A stretch of DNA of 64,000 nucleotides from Amanita rubescens (lineage: Eukaryota > Basidiomycota > Agaricomycetes > Agaricales > Amanitaceae): the NCBI GenBank assembly GCA_015039365.1, contig WION01000124.1, positions 1 to 64,000 of the forward strand, written 5' to 3'. Below are positions 12,066 to 23,539 of this stretch, one piece after another; position 1 is the stretch's first letter, and each line of letters starts with the position of its first letter. Made by a program: the position numbers and the translations under genes. The notes under the pieces were generated by a model. The model made no database searches, was not told where the DNA came from, and saw only the letters and a program-made list of their open reading frames with translations.

Positions 12066-14443
12066 GTAAGTGAAATTGACCTTGCATATGTACTAGATCT
12101 GATATATTGTCATGACAATAGTTTGTGAGTAATGCTTCCATTTGTGATCAGTAATCTTGCTCCATAATATACAGGAAGTGAGTGATATCCAAATTCATTG
12201 CAGTTTTTGGTAAATTATCCCATTGTGTATTATATAACCAACAGCAAGTGAGTGATCTATTATGGTGATCAGATTTGTTAATTCAGTTTCCTGTGGATAG
12301 GGAGTGAGTGATACGACACTGCCTTGGCACGCCACATCTAACCTGTTTAAAGAAAGTAAGCAGCATCGAAGTTTATGAATCAGACATGACTCAATGAACA
12401 ATAGAAAGTTGGTGACATATTGTTATCTGAAAGAGAGCTTCAACAAATTTTATTCAATTAATAACAGGAAGCAAGTGGCATTTCATTTCTATCCCCTTAT
12501 GAACATTACATCTTATCCTAAAATAATAGACAGTAAATATTTCTCATTTTCAAAGCCTAGGCTTGACCAACTATTGCAAAACAAACAGGATGTATGTGAT
12601 ACTTTGTGAGATGTGAATCCATGATGAATATGAAATGCTATGGCAAAAGAGAGTCAGTGACATTCTTTTTTTTTTCCAACTTGTTATGCTACATATGTAA
12701 CTCCATTCTAAAAGGAAGTGAGTGGTGCTGGCCACTCTGCTTCAAGACAATTTGGACATTCCTTTGTTTTACAGATTGTGAGTGATATTGCAAGTTTTGT
12801 GGAATGCAGTGGGATCACAACAAACATAGAAGGTTAGCAGCATGCCACATTGGTTCAGTGGTTCAAAAGACAGTTATCAAAATTATTGCCTATTGCCAAC
12901 AGTGTGTGAGTACTACATTGCAAACATTTCTGAAAAGTTGTTCTATCTATATTTTCCCTATGACTGATAGGATGTGAGTGACATTGAAGATTCTTGTGGA
13001 AGGCAGGCTCATCACATCTTTTCCTATAACTTCACTAGGAAGTGGGTGACATTCAATGCACAATTTATGAAAGGCAATCTCATCCTAGTATGACCAACAG
13101 GGAGTGAGTGCTAGACATTGCACATGTTGAGGAAGGCAGTCTCATTACATCTTTTCCTATGACCAACAGTTTGTGAGTAACATTATACATTTTGTAAAAG
13201 ACAGTTTCATCACTTCTTTTCCTATGACCCACAGGGAGCAGTGAGTGACATTGCACATTTTATGAAGACAGTCTCATTATCATACTTCCTTTCCCATGAC
13301 CATTGACAAACAGTTTGTGAGTGACAAGTTGCACATTTTTGAAAGGCAGTCTCATGGCATCTTCAATTCCTGTGACCAACAGGAAGTGAGGGACACATTC
13401 AAGTGCATGAAGTTGTGAATGGCAGTCTCATCACATCTTTTCTATGACCAACAGCTTGTGAGTGACATTGGACATGTTGTGACAGGCAGTCTCATCACAT
13501 CTTTTCCAACTATGACCAACAGCTTGTGAGTGACATTGACTCAACAGTTTGTGAGAGGCAGTTTCATTGAATCTTTTCCTATGACCTACAGTTTGTGAGT
13601 TTGCACATTTGGTGGAAGGCAGTTGGCACATTATCACATCTTTTCCTCTGACCCAGGCTGTGAGTGACATTGCACATTTTGTGAAATGCAGTCTACATCC
13701 TTTCCTGTGACCAACAGTTTGTGAGTGACATTGCACATTTTGTGAAAGGCACTCTCATCACATCTTTTGTCTCTGATGGACAGGGAGTGAGTGACATTCA
13801 TTTTGAGAAAGGCACTCTATCATATCTTTTCCTGTGACAAACAGGGAGTGAGTTATACTGCACATTTTGTGAAAGGCAGTCTCATCACATCTTTTCCTAT
13901 ACCAACAGCAGGTGAGTGACATTCCACATTTCTGAAATGCAGTCTCATCACATCTTTTCCTATAACCAACAGCGAGTGAGTGACATTGCACATAAGTTCA
14001 TAAGATGCAGTCTCATCACATCTTTTCCTATGATGAACAGTTTGTGAGTGATGACATTGCACACTTTGAGAAAGGCAGTCCCATTGCATCTTTTCCTATG
14101 ACTGACAGCTTGTGAGTGACATTGCATATTTTTGTGAAAGGGTGTTTCATCCTATCTTTTCCTACTATGACCAACAGCAAGTGAGCAACATTGTGCATTG
14201 TTGTGAAACAGTCTGATCACATCTTATCCTATGAACAACAGCGAGTATGTGATATTATTACACACTGTTGTGGAACAGTGTCACATCTTTTCCCATGACC
14301 AACAGAAAGTGAGTGGCATTTTGTGAACACTTCCAAAAGGTAGTCTCATCATGTCCTACATATGTACTGTACTATATCAGGAAGTGAGCACATAGTCTCA
14401 CCTTTTCTATTTCTTTGCCTTACATTATCATTGTCAATAGATT
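12066..14443 (+). repeat. Array of ~38 single-codon microexons separated by intron-like units
   Basis: Starting with the donor at 12066 (GTAAGT), the sequence alternates an intron-like unit (mostly 50-75 nt, donor GTGAGT or a variant, branch-like TATGAC, acceptor AACAG/ATAG) with a 3-nt segment. Examples of the 3-nt segments: TTT 12122-12124, GAA 12175-12177, CAA 12245-12247, GGA 12301-12303, ACA 12530-12532, GAT 12589-12591, ATT 12775-12777, TTT 13170-13172, CTT 13455-13457, CAG 13909-13911, CGA 14242-14244, ATT 14441-14443. The only exception in length is a 6-nt one at 13235-13240. From about 12906 the intron bodies are related to each other (a ~60-70 bp tandem repeat); before that they are not. 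One donor is GC (12471). None of the triplets is a stop codon, and in phase 2 the concatenation is open throughout. Confidence 0.8.
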
Positions 14444-14865
14444 GTAAGATTCTATATCAGCTTACCCAATCCCAGGGCCTCACATGATTGTCCTCTGACT
14501 TACATCATGATTTCTTTGATTTTCAGGTGAGTGAAACTGACTTATGAAACATCAAATTTCATATCAGCCCACATGCTAGTGTGTATGTCTGATGGTACAT
14601 TGAAGGATTTACTCTTTTTTATGATTAGCATGCACTTCTTTCTATGTTTGGAGGTCAACAAAAGAACTTTTTAGTTGATGTATGTATGGTTTGTTTTTCT
14701 TGTAATTTAATACTGACACTATTGCAATAAGCCTACTTCTTGCCAAATTTTAGTTTGTAAATCTTTCCACTTCATTTGCTCTATTTATGCTGAAACTCTC
14801 AAGCAATTATTTTCATTGCCAAGTTATCATTTTGGATCAACAAACCATTTCTTCCATCAGTCACG
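14444..14865. other. Spacer between microexon array and kinase exons
   Basis: Continues the AT-rich, CpG-poor composition. Frame fragments such as ALLSMFGGQQKNFLVD (about 14629-14676, followed by a GTATGT donor) suggest further exons joining the array to the kinase, but I could not fix a unique splice path. Confidence 0.35.
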
Positions 14866-16535
14866 GAAGCTTTGGATCAATTCAAGCACAAAGGCTTTGT
14901 TGAGAAGCTGAAGACTGACATTACACCTACTACTCTTGTGCATTCTGGTTATCAAGATTTGGTCCAATTCCTCTACAAGCAGGTGACTAACATTGATGGT
15001 GTGTGCCTTACCTACTCATACACCACATATGAACAATTCATGGCACAGCAAGTTTCCATTTGCCTTGGGACCAGGAGGAAAAAAATGGTGACAATGCACC
15101 CATGGAAGCATTGCTTGAAATCATCCTTAAGGTATTCAAGTTGTACTTCCCAAGCATCAGTGTACCACAGAGTCTAACTCACAACCACTAGTCAACAGCA
15201 CGTGGTGGTTCAATGGCTAAAACATCTGCCCATGATTTTATGGGTGAATTGTTGCATCTATCTGAATATTCTGTCTCAGCATCTGAACTGAGCACCTTAA
15301 ACATTGAGTCATTGCTTGATTTTATTCTCCATGTATGTATGTATACACTCTTTTGTTAGTCTATGTGCAATATTTTCCCTTTAGTCACTCTGCCATGACA
15401 AATTACACATTCAGAGTGAAAATCAAAAGGCTAGGAGGCTCATGCTTGAACTGGTGTCCAAGAAAAATATCATCCCAAAATCTCTTTTTGTGACAGATGT
15501 CAAAACTGCCAAGATGACAGTGATTGGTATTGGAGGCTTTGGGCGTGTTTTCAAGGGTGCATACAAAGGATTGCCAGTAGCATTGAAAGTGGTGGACAGG
15601 GGCCATACCAATGTTAGTGCTTTTCTAAGTTTTTATTTTTTAACAATTCTGAAAAGTTTAATAAGAACTCACTTAGTAAAGACTTTTGCCAGGAGGCTCT
15701 AACATGGAAATCACTCTCACACCATTTTATCCTTCCTCTCTTAGGGATATTTGAGGAGGGATCACAGCTCTTTCTCGTGTCACCGTTCATGGCAAATGGG
15801 ACATTGACTGGATGGAGAAAGACTCAGCAGGAGCCAATCAAGATTAATGAGATCCACAGAGTGGTGGGACTCCTGCACGTACTTTGTGATGAATTTGCTA
15901 ACATCTTCTACATAGATGCTAGAGGTAGCAGAAGGTGTGAAGTATCTTCACTCAGAAGGAATTGTACATGGTGACTTGCATGGGGTAAGGATTCCAATAT
16001 CTTTGTGCCTCCCAAATCAATTCATCACATTATTTACCAGCATAATGTCCTCCTTAATTCTGAATTCCATTGCCAAATCACTGATTTTGGATCAACTCGA
16101 CATTTCGAAGCCATTGTTACACGATCTACAACAGCATTTGCTATCAATTTTGTTGCACCCGAACTCTTTGGCATGTGCACCACGTGTGGTCTGTTCGACT
16201 GTGATGGATGTCAGAGAGATCAGGCTTTACTGAAAAGAAGCAAAACAATGGCAACAGACGTTTATGCTTTCGGTTGCCTTTATTATGCAGTGTGTATAGA
16301 TTTTTGCTTGATTGGTGCATTGATCCAAGACCTTAAACAGACATTCTTTGGTTCCGTTCCTTTTCATGACAAGACCGACATTCAAATTCTTCGACTAGTC
16401 ACAAATGGAAAGCGCCCGGATCGATTAGAAAGTCCGAGAATGGAAGACGATACCTGGCATCTCATTCAGAGATGTTGGGAGTCCATTCCTTCTAAACGCT
16501 CGACGATAAAGGACATTGCGGCGGCATTGGCTTGA
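14866..16535 (+). CDS. Protein kinase, TKL-like (basidiomycete expansion); 5' end uncertain
   Basis: A helical N-terminal exon (EALDQFKHKGFVEKLKTDI) and a linker precede a kinase domain. Visible motifs: Gly-rich loop GIGGFGRVFKG, VALKV with the ATP-binding Lys, SPFMANGTL hinge region, LEVAEGVKYLHSEGIVHGDLHG, where HGD replaces HRD and is followed after an intron by HNVLLN, then ITDFGST (DFG intact), VAPELF (APE), TDVYAFGC and IQRCWESIPSKRS. Several short introns interrupt the domain (for example 15615-15692 and around 15988-16038). HGD without the Arg is common among these fungal TKL-like kinases. All catalytic residues are present, so activity is plausible. The first exon has no obvious ATG of its own, so this may be the 3' part of the upstream GTPase-like gene. 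Confidence 0.7.
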
Positions 16536-17698
16536 GGTCTGTCTAATAAATCCACTTCAGAACTTAACTGAGCTGACGGAATGGGCCAAGAGTGTCGTCA
16601 CTAACCGAATTCCAGTCATTTCACAATTTGTCATCGATGTAATTTGTAGTGCTCACGAATTGGATATATTGTGGCGGTATTCACATGCTCGTAAGTTTGT
16701 GATATATACTATCGCCGACTCGCTGGCTTGGTAACATGCCCAGTCAGTTGAAATAAGTACACGATGTAGTATTCCTGGCCGCTTTGCTGCCGGACGTGAT
16801 CACGGGCTGGGATTGGCAGGCAAAGGGGATTGCAAGCTGTTTTTTGGAAGCGAGAGGCCTAAGCGCAGCCCTTAGATACGAAAACATGAGACGGTTAAAA
16901 TATTGCTTGCACTGTTTACGGGTGCGTCGATTGCGTTATCACCTTGTGCTTTTGGGGGAGCTTGCGACCCCTTTGTTGACTTTCTTTGTAGGACGCAACG
17001 GCGCAAATCGACATACAGATTTTAACTCTTGAGGTTTCATTGCAGGTTTAGAACCGTTACCTCATTGTCGCCGCAGCGCACGGATCCACTCCTCGCGCGG
17101 TACCCCGTGTCACAGGCACGTATGCGAATGCCGACCGACGTTTGACGTCATTTGGTTTATTTGATTCAGGGTTGTCGATATTGTGAGCAAGTATGCAGGA
17201 GGAGCATTATCTGGGCCGGCGCGCACGCGTGCGTGGTTTCATATTGAAACTTCAGCAGAGAGGGCTAGTAAGGTTGGCGTCAGCGAAGTGACTCGTATTT
17301 CCCAACGATGCTATTCTCCGTAAATCCTCGTGCACGATGCGCTGATAAAATTATCAACTTGCGGAACGGGGAGGGCAAGGATTTGTGAGATTACCTTTGG
17401 ATACTTATCGCACGCGTCACAGAGCCTCTGAATCGTGCACCTCATGGTTCAAAGGTAGCGGGTGATTGATAAACCTGGGCTTTCGTCTCCTTTTTGTTCC
17501 TTTTGACTGTATACGGCAGGTAGAGATGGAAGGAGAGAGAACAAGTCATGAGATTTGTCAGGAGAGCTTCGGAGGCCTGAGGGTTCAAGCGTTCAAGGAA
17601 AGGTGAGATGCGCGCCCGCACCCTCACTCATTCCCGCGGTCTCCCGCTGCATCTGATGCGCGCCCTACAACGTCCTAGATCAGCCGTTCCTACCCTCA
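16536..17698. other. Intergenic region, no gene seen
   Basis: Composition returns to CpG-rich, like the window outside the island. No frame here is recognisable. Confidence 0.5.
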
Positions 17699-18118
17699 TT
17701 GGGCCCGCGCCCCTCCACTGATATCCCTGTTGTATCCGTCACGCGTCACGCGCGCCCTTTCCCCTTTCCGTCAGGCCTTCTGGCAGTGTTGCTACGGGTT
17801 CTCATCGACTCGGGGTGTCACCGACTCCGGTCACTCGAAAAACTTGGTGACCAAGTGGGATTTCTCACGTTGGAGCGAGTGGGGCTTAGGAGCGAACGGG
17901 AAGCGAGAGAACGCCTGCTACGAACGCAGGAGGAGAAAGAGCAACGTCTGTTGAAACAAGAATTGGGGAAATTGAAGCTGGAATCGCAGCAGAAGTATCG
18001 TGATTTGCAAGCACATCTAGAGCATCAAGGCGAGGAAAACGGCGAGTCGCCTCCAGGATATGATGAAGATGTATATTATCCATTTCGACGCACCAACACC
18101 CTGGTCCCTCTGATCTAA
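17699..18118 (+). CDS. Hypothetical coiled-coil protein, C-terminal exon only
   Basis: The frame has no in-frame ATG, so 17699 is only the edge of openness and not a start. The last ~70 residues look coding: a charged helix with heptad character (ERVGLRSEREARERLL, QRLLKQELGKLKLESQQK) followed by a short acidic tail and PFRRTNTLVPLI-stop. An overlapping frame (WQCCYGFSSTRG, VTKWDFSRWSEW) also looks protein-like and may be a preceding exon joined through an intron. Family unknown. Confidence 0.35.
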   Translation: MGPRPSTDIPVVSVTRHARPFPFPSGLLAVLLRVLIDSGCHRLRSLEKLGDQVGFLTLERVGLRSEREARERLLRTQEEKEQRLLKQELGKLKLESQQKYRDLQAHLEHQGEENGESPPGYDEDVYYPFRRTNTLVPLI

Positions 18119-18442
18119 CCAGAATTCCGATGATTTCTTAGCCTATCGGGTTTTTTTACTTTGATTACTGTCGTCCACATGCCACCTCCCTTCTTCTGTA
18201 GCTTCAGCCTGTAAGATACACGAATATACTATGCAGAGCGTTTATGTCCATTCAGGGTTAGTTCTCTCTGGAGTCTTCAAGGCGTATTTCTTCTATTCGC
18301 AAGGCCCTTCCGGTGCATAGGCTGAGCTTCGAGAGAACGCTGATAATCGGGTCCGTCGCCGTTGTGAGCCTCGTACCACCCCCGTCGGAATCCCCGATAC
18401 AATACCTCCTCATTAATCGATATCGTCCGAGGATAGGTGAAA

Positions 18443-18655
18443 TGCGGCACGGATAAACAACGACCAAAGCAAATGTGAGTTGTTCTTGCGTTACGGGCGA
18501 GTGATGCTGACGGGCCGGAAGGGATAGGTCTGTGTTTGATATATTTTGTGGGGCGTTCAACGAGTAGGATATCGCACACACGAGTTGGAATTTTGAAGAC
18601 AGACGCTGGGAATAGCACCTCCTCTTCGACCCCGCTTGATGACTAGTCGGCATGG
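18443..18655 (+). repeat. Second copy of the F-box gene 3' end and flank
   Basis: The stretch beginning ACAACGACCAAAGCAAATG matches the last codons of the F-box gene at about 9373-9391 and continues through matching flank: AGGTCTGTGTTTGA, ATATTTTGTGG, GTTCAACGAGTAG, CGAGTTGGAATT. The copy is diverged and carries a small gap. No intact F-box frame lies upstream of it, so it is a truncated fragment. Confidence 0.75.
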
Positions 18656-18802
18656 TATTCAAATCGAAACTGAGGCTCGTCGCGAGCAGTCAAGTTAAAC
18701 TGACAAGAGTGGATAACTTGATTGCATTTCGGATCACCCCACGACGCTGCGCCAAACAGAACCTAAACAGAACCCAATAGTAATAGATTTCTCCTAGGCT
18801 TA

Positions 18803-21252
18803 ATGCTGAGCGCCATCGCAGCGCGCAAGGCTGCCCAGACTTTGCGTGCTGATACTTCAACCATCCAAGTTGCTGAAGAGGAGTCAGAAGACACGAATAT
18901 CGAAGAAGAAGACGTCATTGTGCATGTCAAAAAGAGAGTTAAACGCAAGCCACTCGCCAACCGTTCTCTGAGCGGCGGGACGACAAAAAAGAAGCCTCGG
19001 TATTTTGCGGAAAAACAAGGGGAACCCATTCCTGGATCGGCGTCGTCCAGCGACGCGGAAATTGACCAGCCCATCGGGCGGGCGTGGTCTCCCAGCGTAC
19101 CCCTCCAAGATGCTTCAGATGAAGAACAAAATCGAGTCAAATCGCCGGCGACTTTGCAACGTTTGACGACTTTCACGCCGACTCTGAACCAAAATATTTT
19201 TCACTTGTCTCAAGACAAGCTTTCTGTTTTGGGCTTAAAGTCGGCGCAAGGAACTCTTATTGCAATATCGGCGGAAGAGACTCTCAGTATTGGGGGCACG
19301 TACTTGCTTACAATTCTCAGGGGAACGATTTCTTTGCTTGGGACGTCGATTGGGGCTTCCACGAGATGTCACCGCGTATATGCACCGAAATCATCTCCGC
19401 TTCCGGTGCTAGAGGCAGTTTCCTCCGAGCCGTCGATCTTGAGCGACGAAGTATCTAGTTGGCTAGGATTCGATGGCCTATGCGGCGCCATCGTCTTGAT
19501 TCAAGAGTTGCGAACCGGAATTCAAGGTTTAGGAAACCTTTGCAAGGTGTTTTCAGGCATATTTGATTATGATAGCCCAAGTGAAGATACCAAGATGCTA
19601 AATGTACCTGGTGCATATATGGTAGTATTCTCCTCTCTTTTGCAGAGTCTTTGATTTAACGTAGACAAGCTTAGGAATCAGGAGAAAGATTTTGAACCCT
19701 ATGTAGTCCCAAAGTCTTGGGCTACTGCGTTTGATAATATGTCGCCGCCAGCTAGCGGGGGCGTTTATTTCATCAAGGGTCCTAAGAAAACTGGCAAGAG
19801 TACTTTTGCCAGAACCCTTCTCAATCGCTTGCTAGCACAGTAAGTAATCCAATCTCGTCGTATTCTTCCTCCTGGTGACCAACTAGATGGCTTTAGATTC
19901 GAACGTGTTGCGTATCTAGAGTGCGATCCGGGCCAATCTGAATTCACGCCCGGTGGCATGGTGGCATTGAATGTCATCGAAGACTATTGCTTTGGTGCGT
20001 GTTTTGTATATCCTTCGACGAAACACGACTAAAGAACGGAACAGGACCTCCATTTTCTCATCCGACACTGTCTAACAGAGCGCACTATATTGGAGCTACA
20101 ACGCCACGATCATCGCCTGCACATTACCTGGCTTCTGTTCAAGCCCTATTCCAGGTGTACGAGCTTGACGTTCGCACCCCCATTCTTTCCTATGATGATC
20201 GTATGGATGTTCACGTAGAGTCCGAGCTGGAGCTGCTGAACCGCATATCGGATGTCATCCCACTCGTGGTCAACACAATGGGTTGGAACAAAGGTATTGG
20301 TGCCGACCTGACCCAAAGAATCCAAGACATTGTCCAGCCAACGCACATATTTGAGATCACTGCCTTAAACTCTATCGATGATTTTAACTACGAGACAAAC
20401 CCACCCGACTTTGGGTTTGAATCAAAGTCTCAATTTTACGCGCAGATTGATCCCATCGTACCCTCGTCTGTGGCGCCCCTCCACACTCTATATACTCCTG
20501 CCGACCATCGTGTTATCAATCTTCTCTCACATCTCCATGCTGTTTTCCCAACGCCATCTCGGGAGATCGCAGACCTGTCTAGTACGACCTCACTTGAGCA
20601 AATCACAGCCACGTCCTGGAGAACGGCGTTGCCGCTTTGTTCTCAAGTACCTTACGCTGTAGATTGGCGAGTTGCCCTGGATCGAGTCGTTCTCGTAGGA
20701 AGCAGCGCAGAAGATGTTATTCCCGCGGAAGTGGGACGCGTGTTGAATGGGGCTTTGGTCGGCCTTGTGTCCAGTTGGGAAGATGGTGTAAACTCAAACG
20801 GTGACGTGTTGATTACGGATAGCGGGAATCAATATTCGCAAGAGTTATCGTCCACGCACCATATGCTGCCTTATGTGCAAGGAGCTCAGCCGCCTGCACC
20901 GACGTCCTCAACCTGTTTAGGGATAGCGCTTATTCGTTCCATGTCTCATTCCTCTCCAACAACTAGGCCTGGGGTTCCTGAAACGGAATCTTCCGAGGTG
21001 GAGATGCACGTTCTTACGCCCGTACCACCTACTTCCCTCAAGCACTCCCGCGTATTCGTCAAGGGAGAGATGGAGTTACCTGTTTGGGGTATGCTCGACT
21101 ATAATGCGGGTGGAGATGATGATGAATGGAAGAACGGCGTGGCTGGGGTGGAGTGGGGACGGGTGCCGTATCTTCAATGGGGTAAAGGCGAGGGAGCAGG
21201 TTCGCAGCGAAGACGTGTGAGAAGGAATCTGATGCGCAAGGCGCAGATGTGA
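18803..21252 (+). CDS. GRC3: Polynucleotide 5'-hydroxyl-kinase Grc3/NOL9
   Basis: Grc3 is the nucleolar RNA 5'-kinase that works with the Las1 endonuclease in ITS2 removal during pre-rRNA processing. The N-terminal ~120 residues are acidic/basic and disordered with nuclear-localisation-like KKRVKRK. Next come the beta-rich N-domain (LGLKSAQGTL), the Walker A GPKKTGKSTFARTLLN, LECDPGQSEFTPGGMVALNV (Walker B-like) and HYIGATTPRSSPAHYLASVQ, all hallmarks of Grc3. The C-terminal domain starts NTMGWNKGIGADL. Three short introns interrupt the gene; the first, ending at GGAATCAG, restores the frame at EKDFEPYVVPKSW. The start ATG at 18803 opens MLSAIAARKA, usual for fungal Grc3. It appears complete. 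Confidence 0.9.
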
Positions 21253-21468
21253 TATTGCCAGCTCGGCCTCGAAGATTGGTACCGTCATCAGGCATGTGCA
21301 TGAACTTCAGACTCGTGGTTGCACCCAAAAAACATCGGCGCAGGACAAAAACATTACGTTCCATTGTATCCGCCTAACCACTTGCGAAGCTCGGTTGCAT
21401 TGGCACCAGGTATTAGATACCTTAGAAGTGTATCGGAAGCGTGCGATTGAGGGCTAGTTGTGTTTATT

Positions 21469-22576
21469 TTAAACCCCTACATGATTTATATGCTGGCGCT
21501 CGTCTGTAAGGTCTTTTGCCCAAGACTGTACCTCCGGATGTTGTATCAGAGGAATACTAGAGTCATAAAAGACTTGAAGATTAGTAGCGCCTCTTCTCTC
21601 GTATTCAAGAGCTGTTGTGAGTTCGTACAGCAGAAAATACCAAGAAACACAGAGACGCGCCTTGAGAGGCCATTTCGAACCTATCCAGATCTAGAATTTT
21701 CAAATTTCATTCGATGACGAAGGATTGGCTATGGGCATCAATTGTTACCTTTCACGAACTTTGCCTCGGCAGTTTGGCCTTCTTCATATTCCTAAAACGA
21801 CAAGTTATGTCAACTGTAGCGCGAAAGGGAACCACCAGGCACACCTTCCACAGGGCATATATGCGTTGCGCAGCGGGGCTGAAATGTAGCATGTCGTGCA
21901 CGAAATTGTGCATCGCTTCCTGCAAAGCTTGAGAATGTCCGATTACAACGATTATTGGCATACATACCTCTTCCAATCTCCGTTTCTCCGCCTTTGTTAT
22001 ACCCTCCTGAGGTGCAATATCACCAACTGTGATGGTTTTAGTTACATATATGTTGTCACCCTTTATTGCACCAACCTTGTGCTTCTGCGAGATCATGGAC
22101 GATAGCCATCATCACACATCTAATGTAAATTGAATTATATGCGCATCCGTTGTAAATCATGACTGGGCAGTGAACGTACCTTGAGACATCTAGGCTAGTA
22201 TCCGTCGTGCACATCGCCAGGACCGCCATTCGGTACATGTGATCGGATATACTTGATCCAAGTCAATATAACATTTACGAATACTGTTCGTGCTTGCCTT
22301 TCGGGGCCCGGTATCTTTACGTTCGTTATGTTGGTGAGATAAATGAAAATAGATGACTAGACGTACGTTTTGGTTAATCCACCCTGTGCGCTTTTGCGTC
22401 TGACTCCCGAAGTGAACTAAAATCTTACACAAGAGTGGTGGGGGCCCAGTTACCTTCAGCCTCTCCAGGATATGGAAGAATGCGAGCCTATCTACCGATT
22501 CATTGCCAGTTGGAGAATACAGAGGAGGAAATGTGCGTTTGGATTCAGTGGTTGACGTGAAAGACATAATAGACAT
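21469..22576 (-). CDS. HD-domain 5'-deoxynucleotidase, HDDC2 type
   Basis: The N-terminus MSIMSFTSTTES leads into FHILERLK, TQKRTGWINQNV, a short exon, then DHMYRMAVLAMCTTD, CVMMAIVHDLAEA, VGDIAPQEGITKAEKRRLEE and SPAAQRIYALW, the standard order of HDDC2/YfbR-like phosphohydrolases. The His-Asp pair (VHDLAE) and the upstream His (DHMYRM) are the metal ligands that name the HD domain. The last exon gives ALEYERRGATNLQVFYDSS and HPEVQSWAKDL, ending just before 21469. The gene is split by at least five short introns. It should dephosphorylate deoxynucleoside 5'-monophosphates. A second Met (residue 4) is an alternative start. Confidence 0.85.
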
Positions 22577-23539
22577 GATATAAAGTAAAACCGGCCCGGA
22601 AATGGATTCCGGATTCCGGACTATCTAGGGATTTACCGTTTACGAGTACTTTCGCGCCTGCTACGTGTAACATAGATACTAAGATAGATTGGAATGGCAA
22701 AGTGAAACGATATCTTCAAACCTGGTTCTCGTATGCACTTCCATCTCAATGTGATTATATCTCTCAGCCCCACTTTACCATTATCTGCAACTATCATTAT
22801 TTCTGACAGGATCTAGAATGTATGCGCCAAAACGACTGCACGTCAGCATTGTACGTGACGCCAGGAGGTTGTTTCAGATGCGTGAGTACGACGGGCGACG
22901 GTCGTGAGATTCTGGAATCTGTATGTGCAAGTTATATTTCTGTTTCTCCTTTTCCGCTCGTGCGGCATCATGTACGACACGGTGATTATCATTTTAGCCA
23001 CCGCACATGCGAACAAGATGGTCCAATCACTCGCGTCTCTTCGACCAGGTGCGTGCGCCCTCTCGCTCAGGCTATTCCATTTAGAAATTTCGGTATCATA
23101 GTATTGCATGTGACATCTTGCTCGCTCCCAAGATTGTTTACTGGGTTTTAGAAGCGCAAGTGCCATGACCCTGGATAATACTTGAGAAAAGTCTTTTTTG
23201 GCTGGAAAGGTTCAAACATTCATCCAGTGGTGATGCATATATGCATATGTGATGCCTAACGAACGACGCTTCGCAACGCGCTGGAATGCTACCGTATCAG
23301 CGTCACTACGTCAGACTGGATCAGGAACTTGACCATCTGGTCCTGTCAGGCACTTCCCATGAGCTTGGAAGTGATTGGCTAGCTATTTTTACGATTTGAT
23401 ACAGGTCATCGTTGATTGGCTGGTGCCATGTGGACCTTGAACGTTCGATGGCTATCTAGTGTCCATATTTCAAGGGAAACGATTCTACTCCTATACTTGG
23501 CAACCAGCGCAGTCTACCCCAGCTAAAGCACCAGGTGCA
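22577..23539. other. Intergenic region; upstream region of CCC1 copy A
   Basis: The part from about 22920 to 23450 has recognisable counterparts upstream of CCC1 copy B (26.5-27.1 kb), for example TTTCTCCTTTTCC followed by GGTGATTATCAT. No gene is supported. Confidence 0.55.

Noticed and set aside
13431..14089. Minus-strand open frames across the array (repeated Cys/His-rich peptides)
   Set aside because: They are reverse translations of the repeated intron units and have no independent support.
12066..14443. CRISPR-like array of repeats and spacers
   Set aside because: The repeats are variable, the 'spacers' are 3 nt, and the surrounding genes are plainly eukaryotic. Intron signals explain the repeats better.
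12066..14443. Plain non-coding minisatellite
   Set aside because: The unit bodies in the first third are unrelated to each other, and the exact 3-nt spacing between acceptor and donor persists. A simple satellite would not show that. It stays the main alternative for the 13-14 kb part only.
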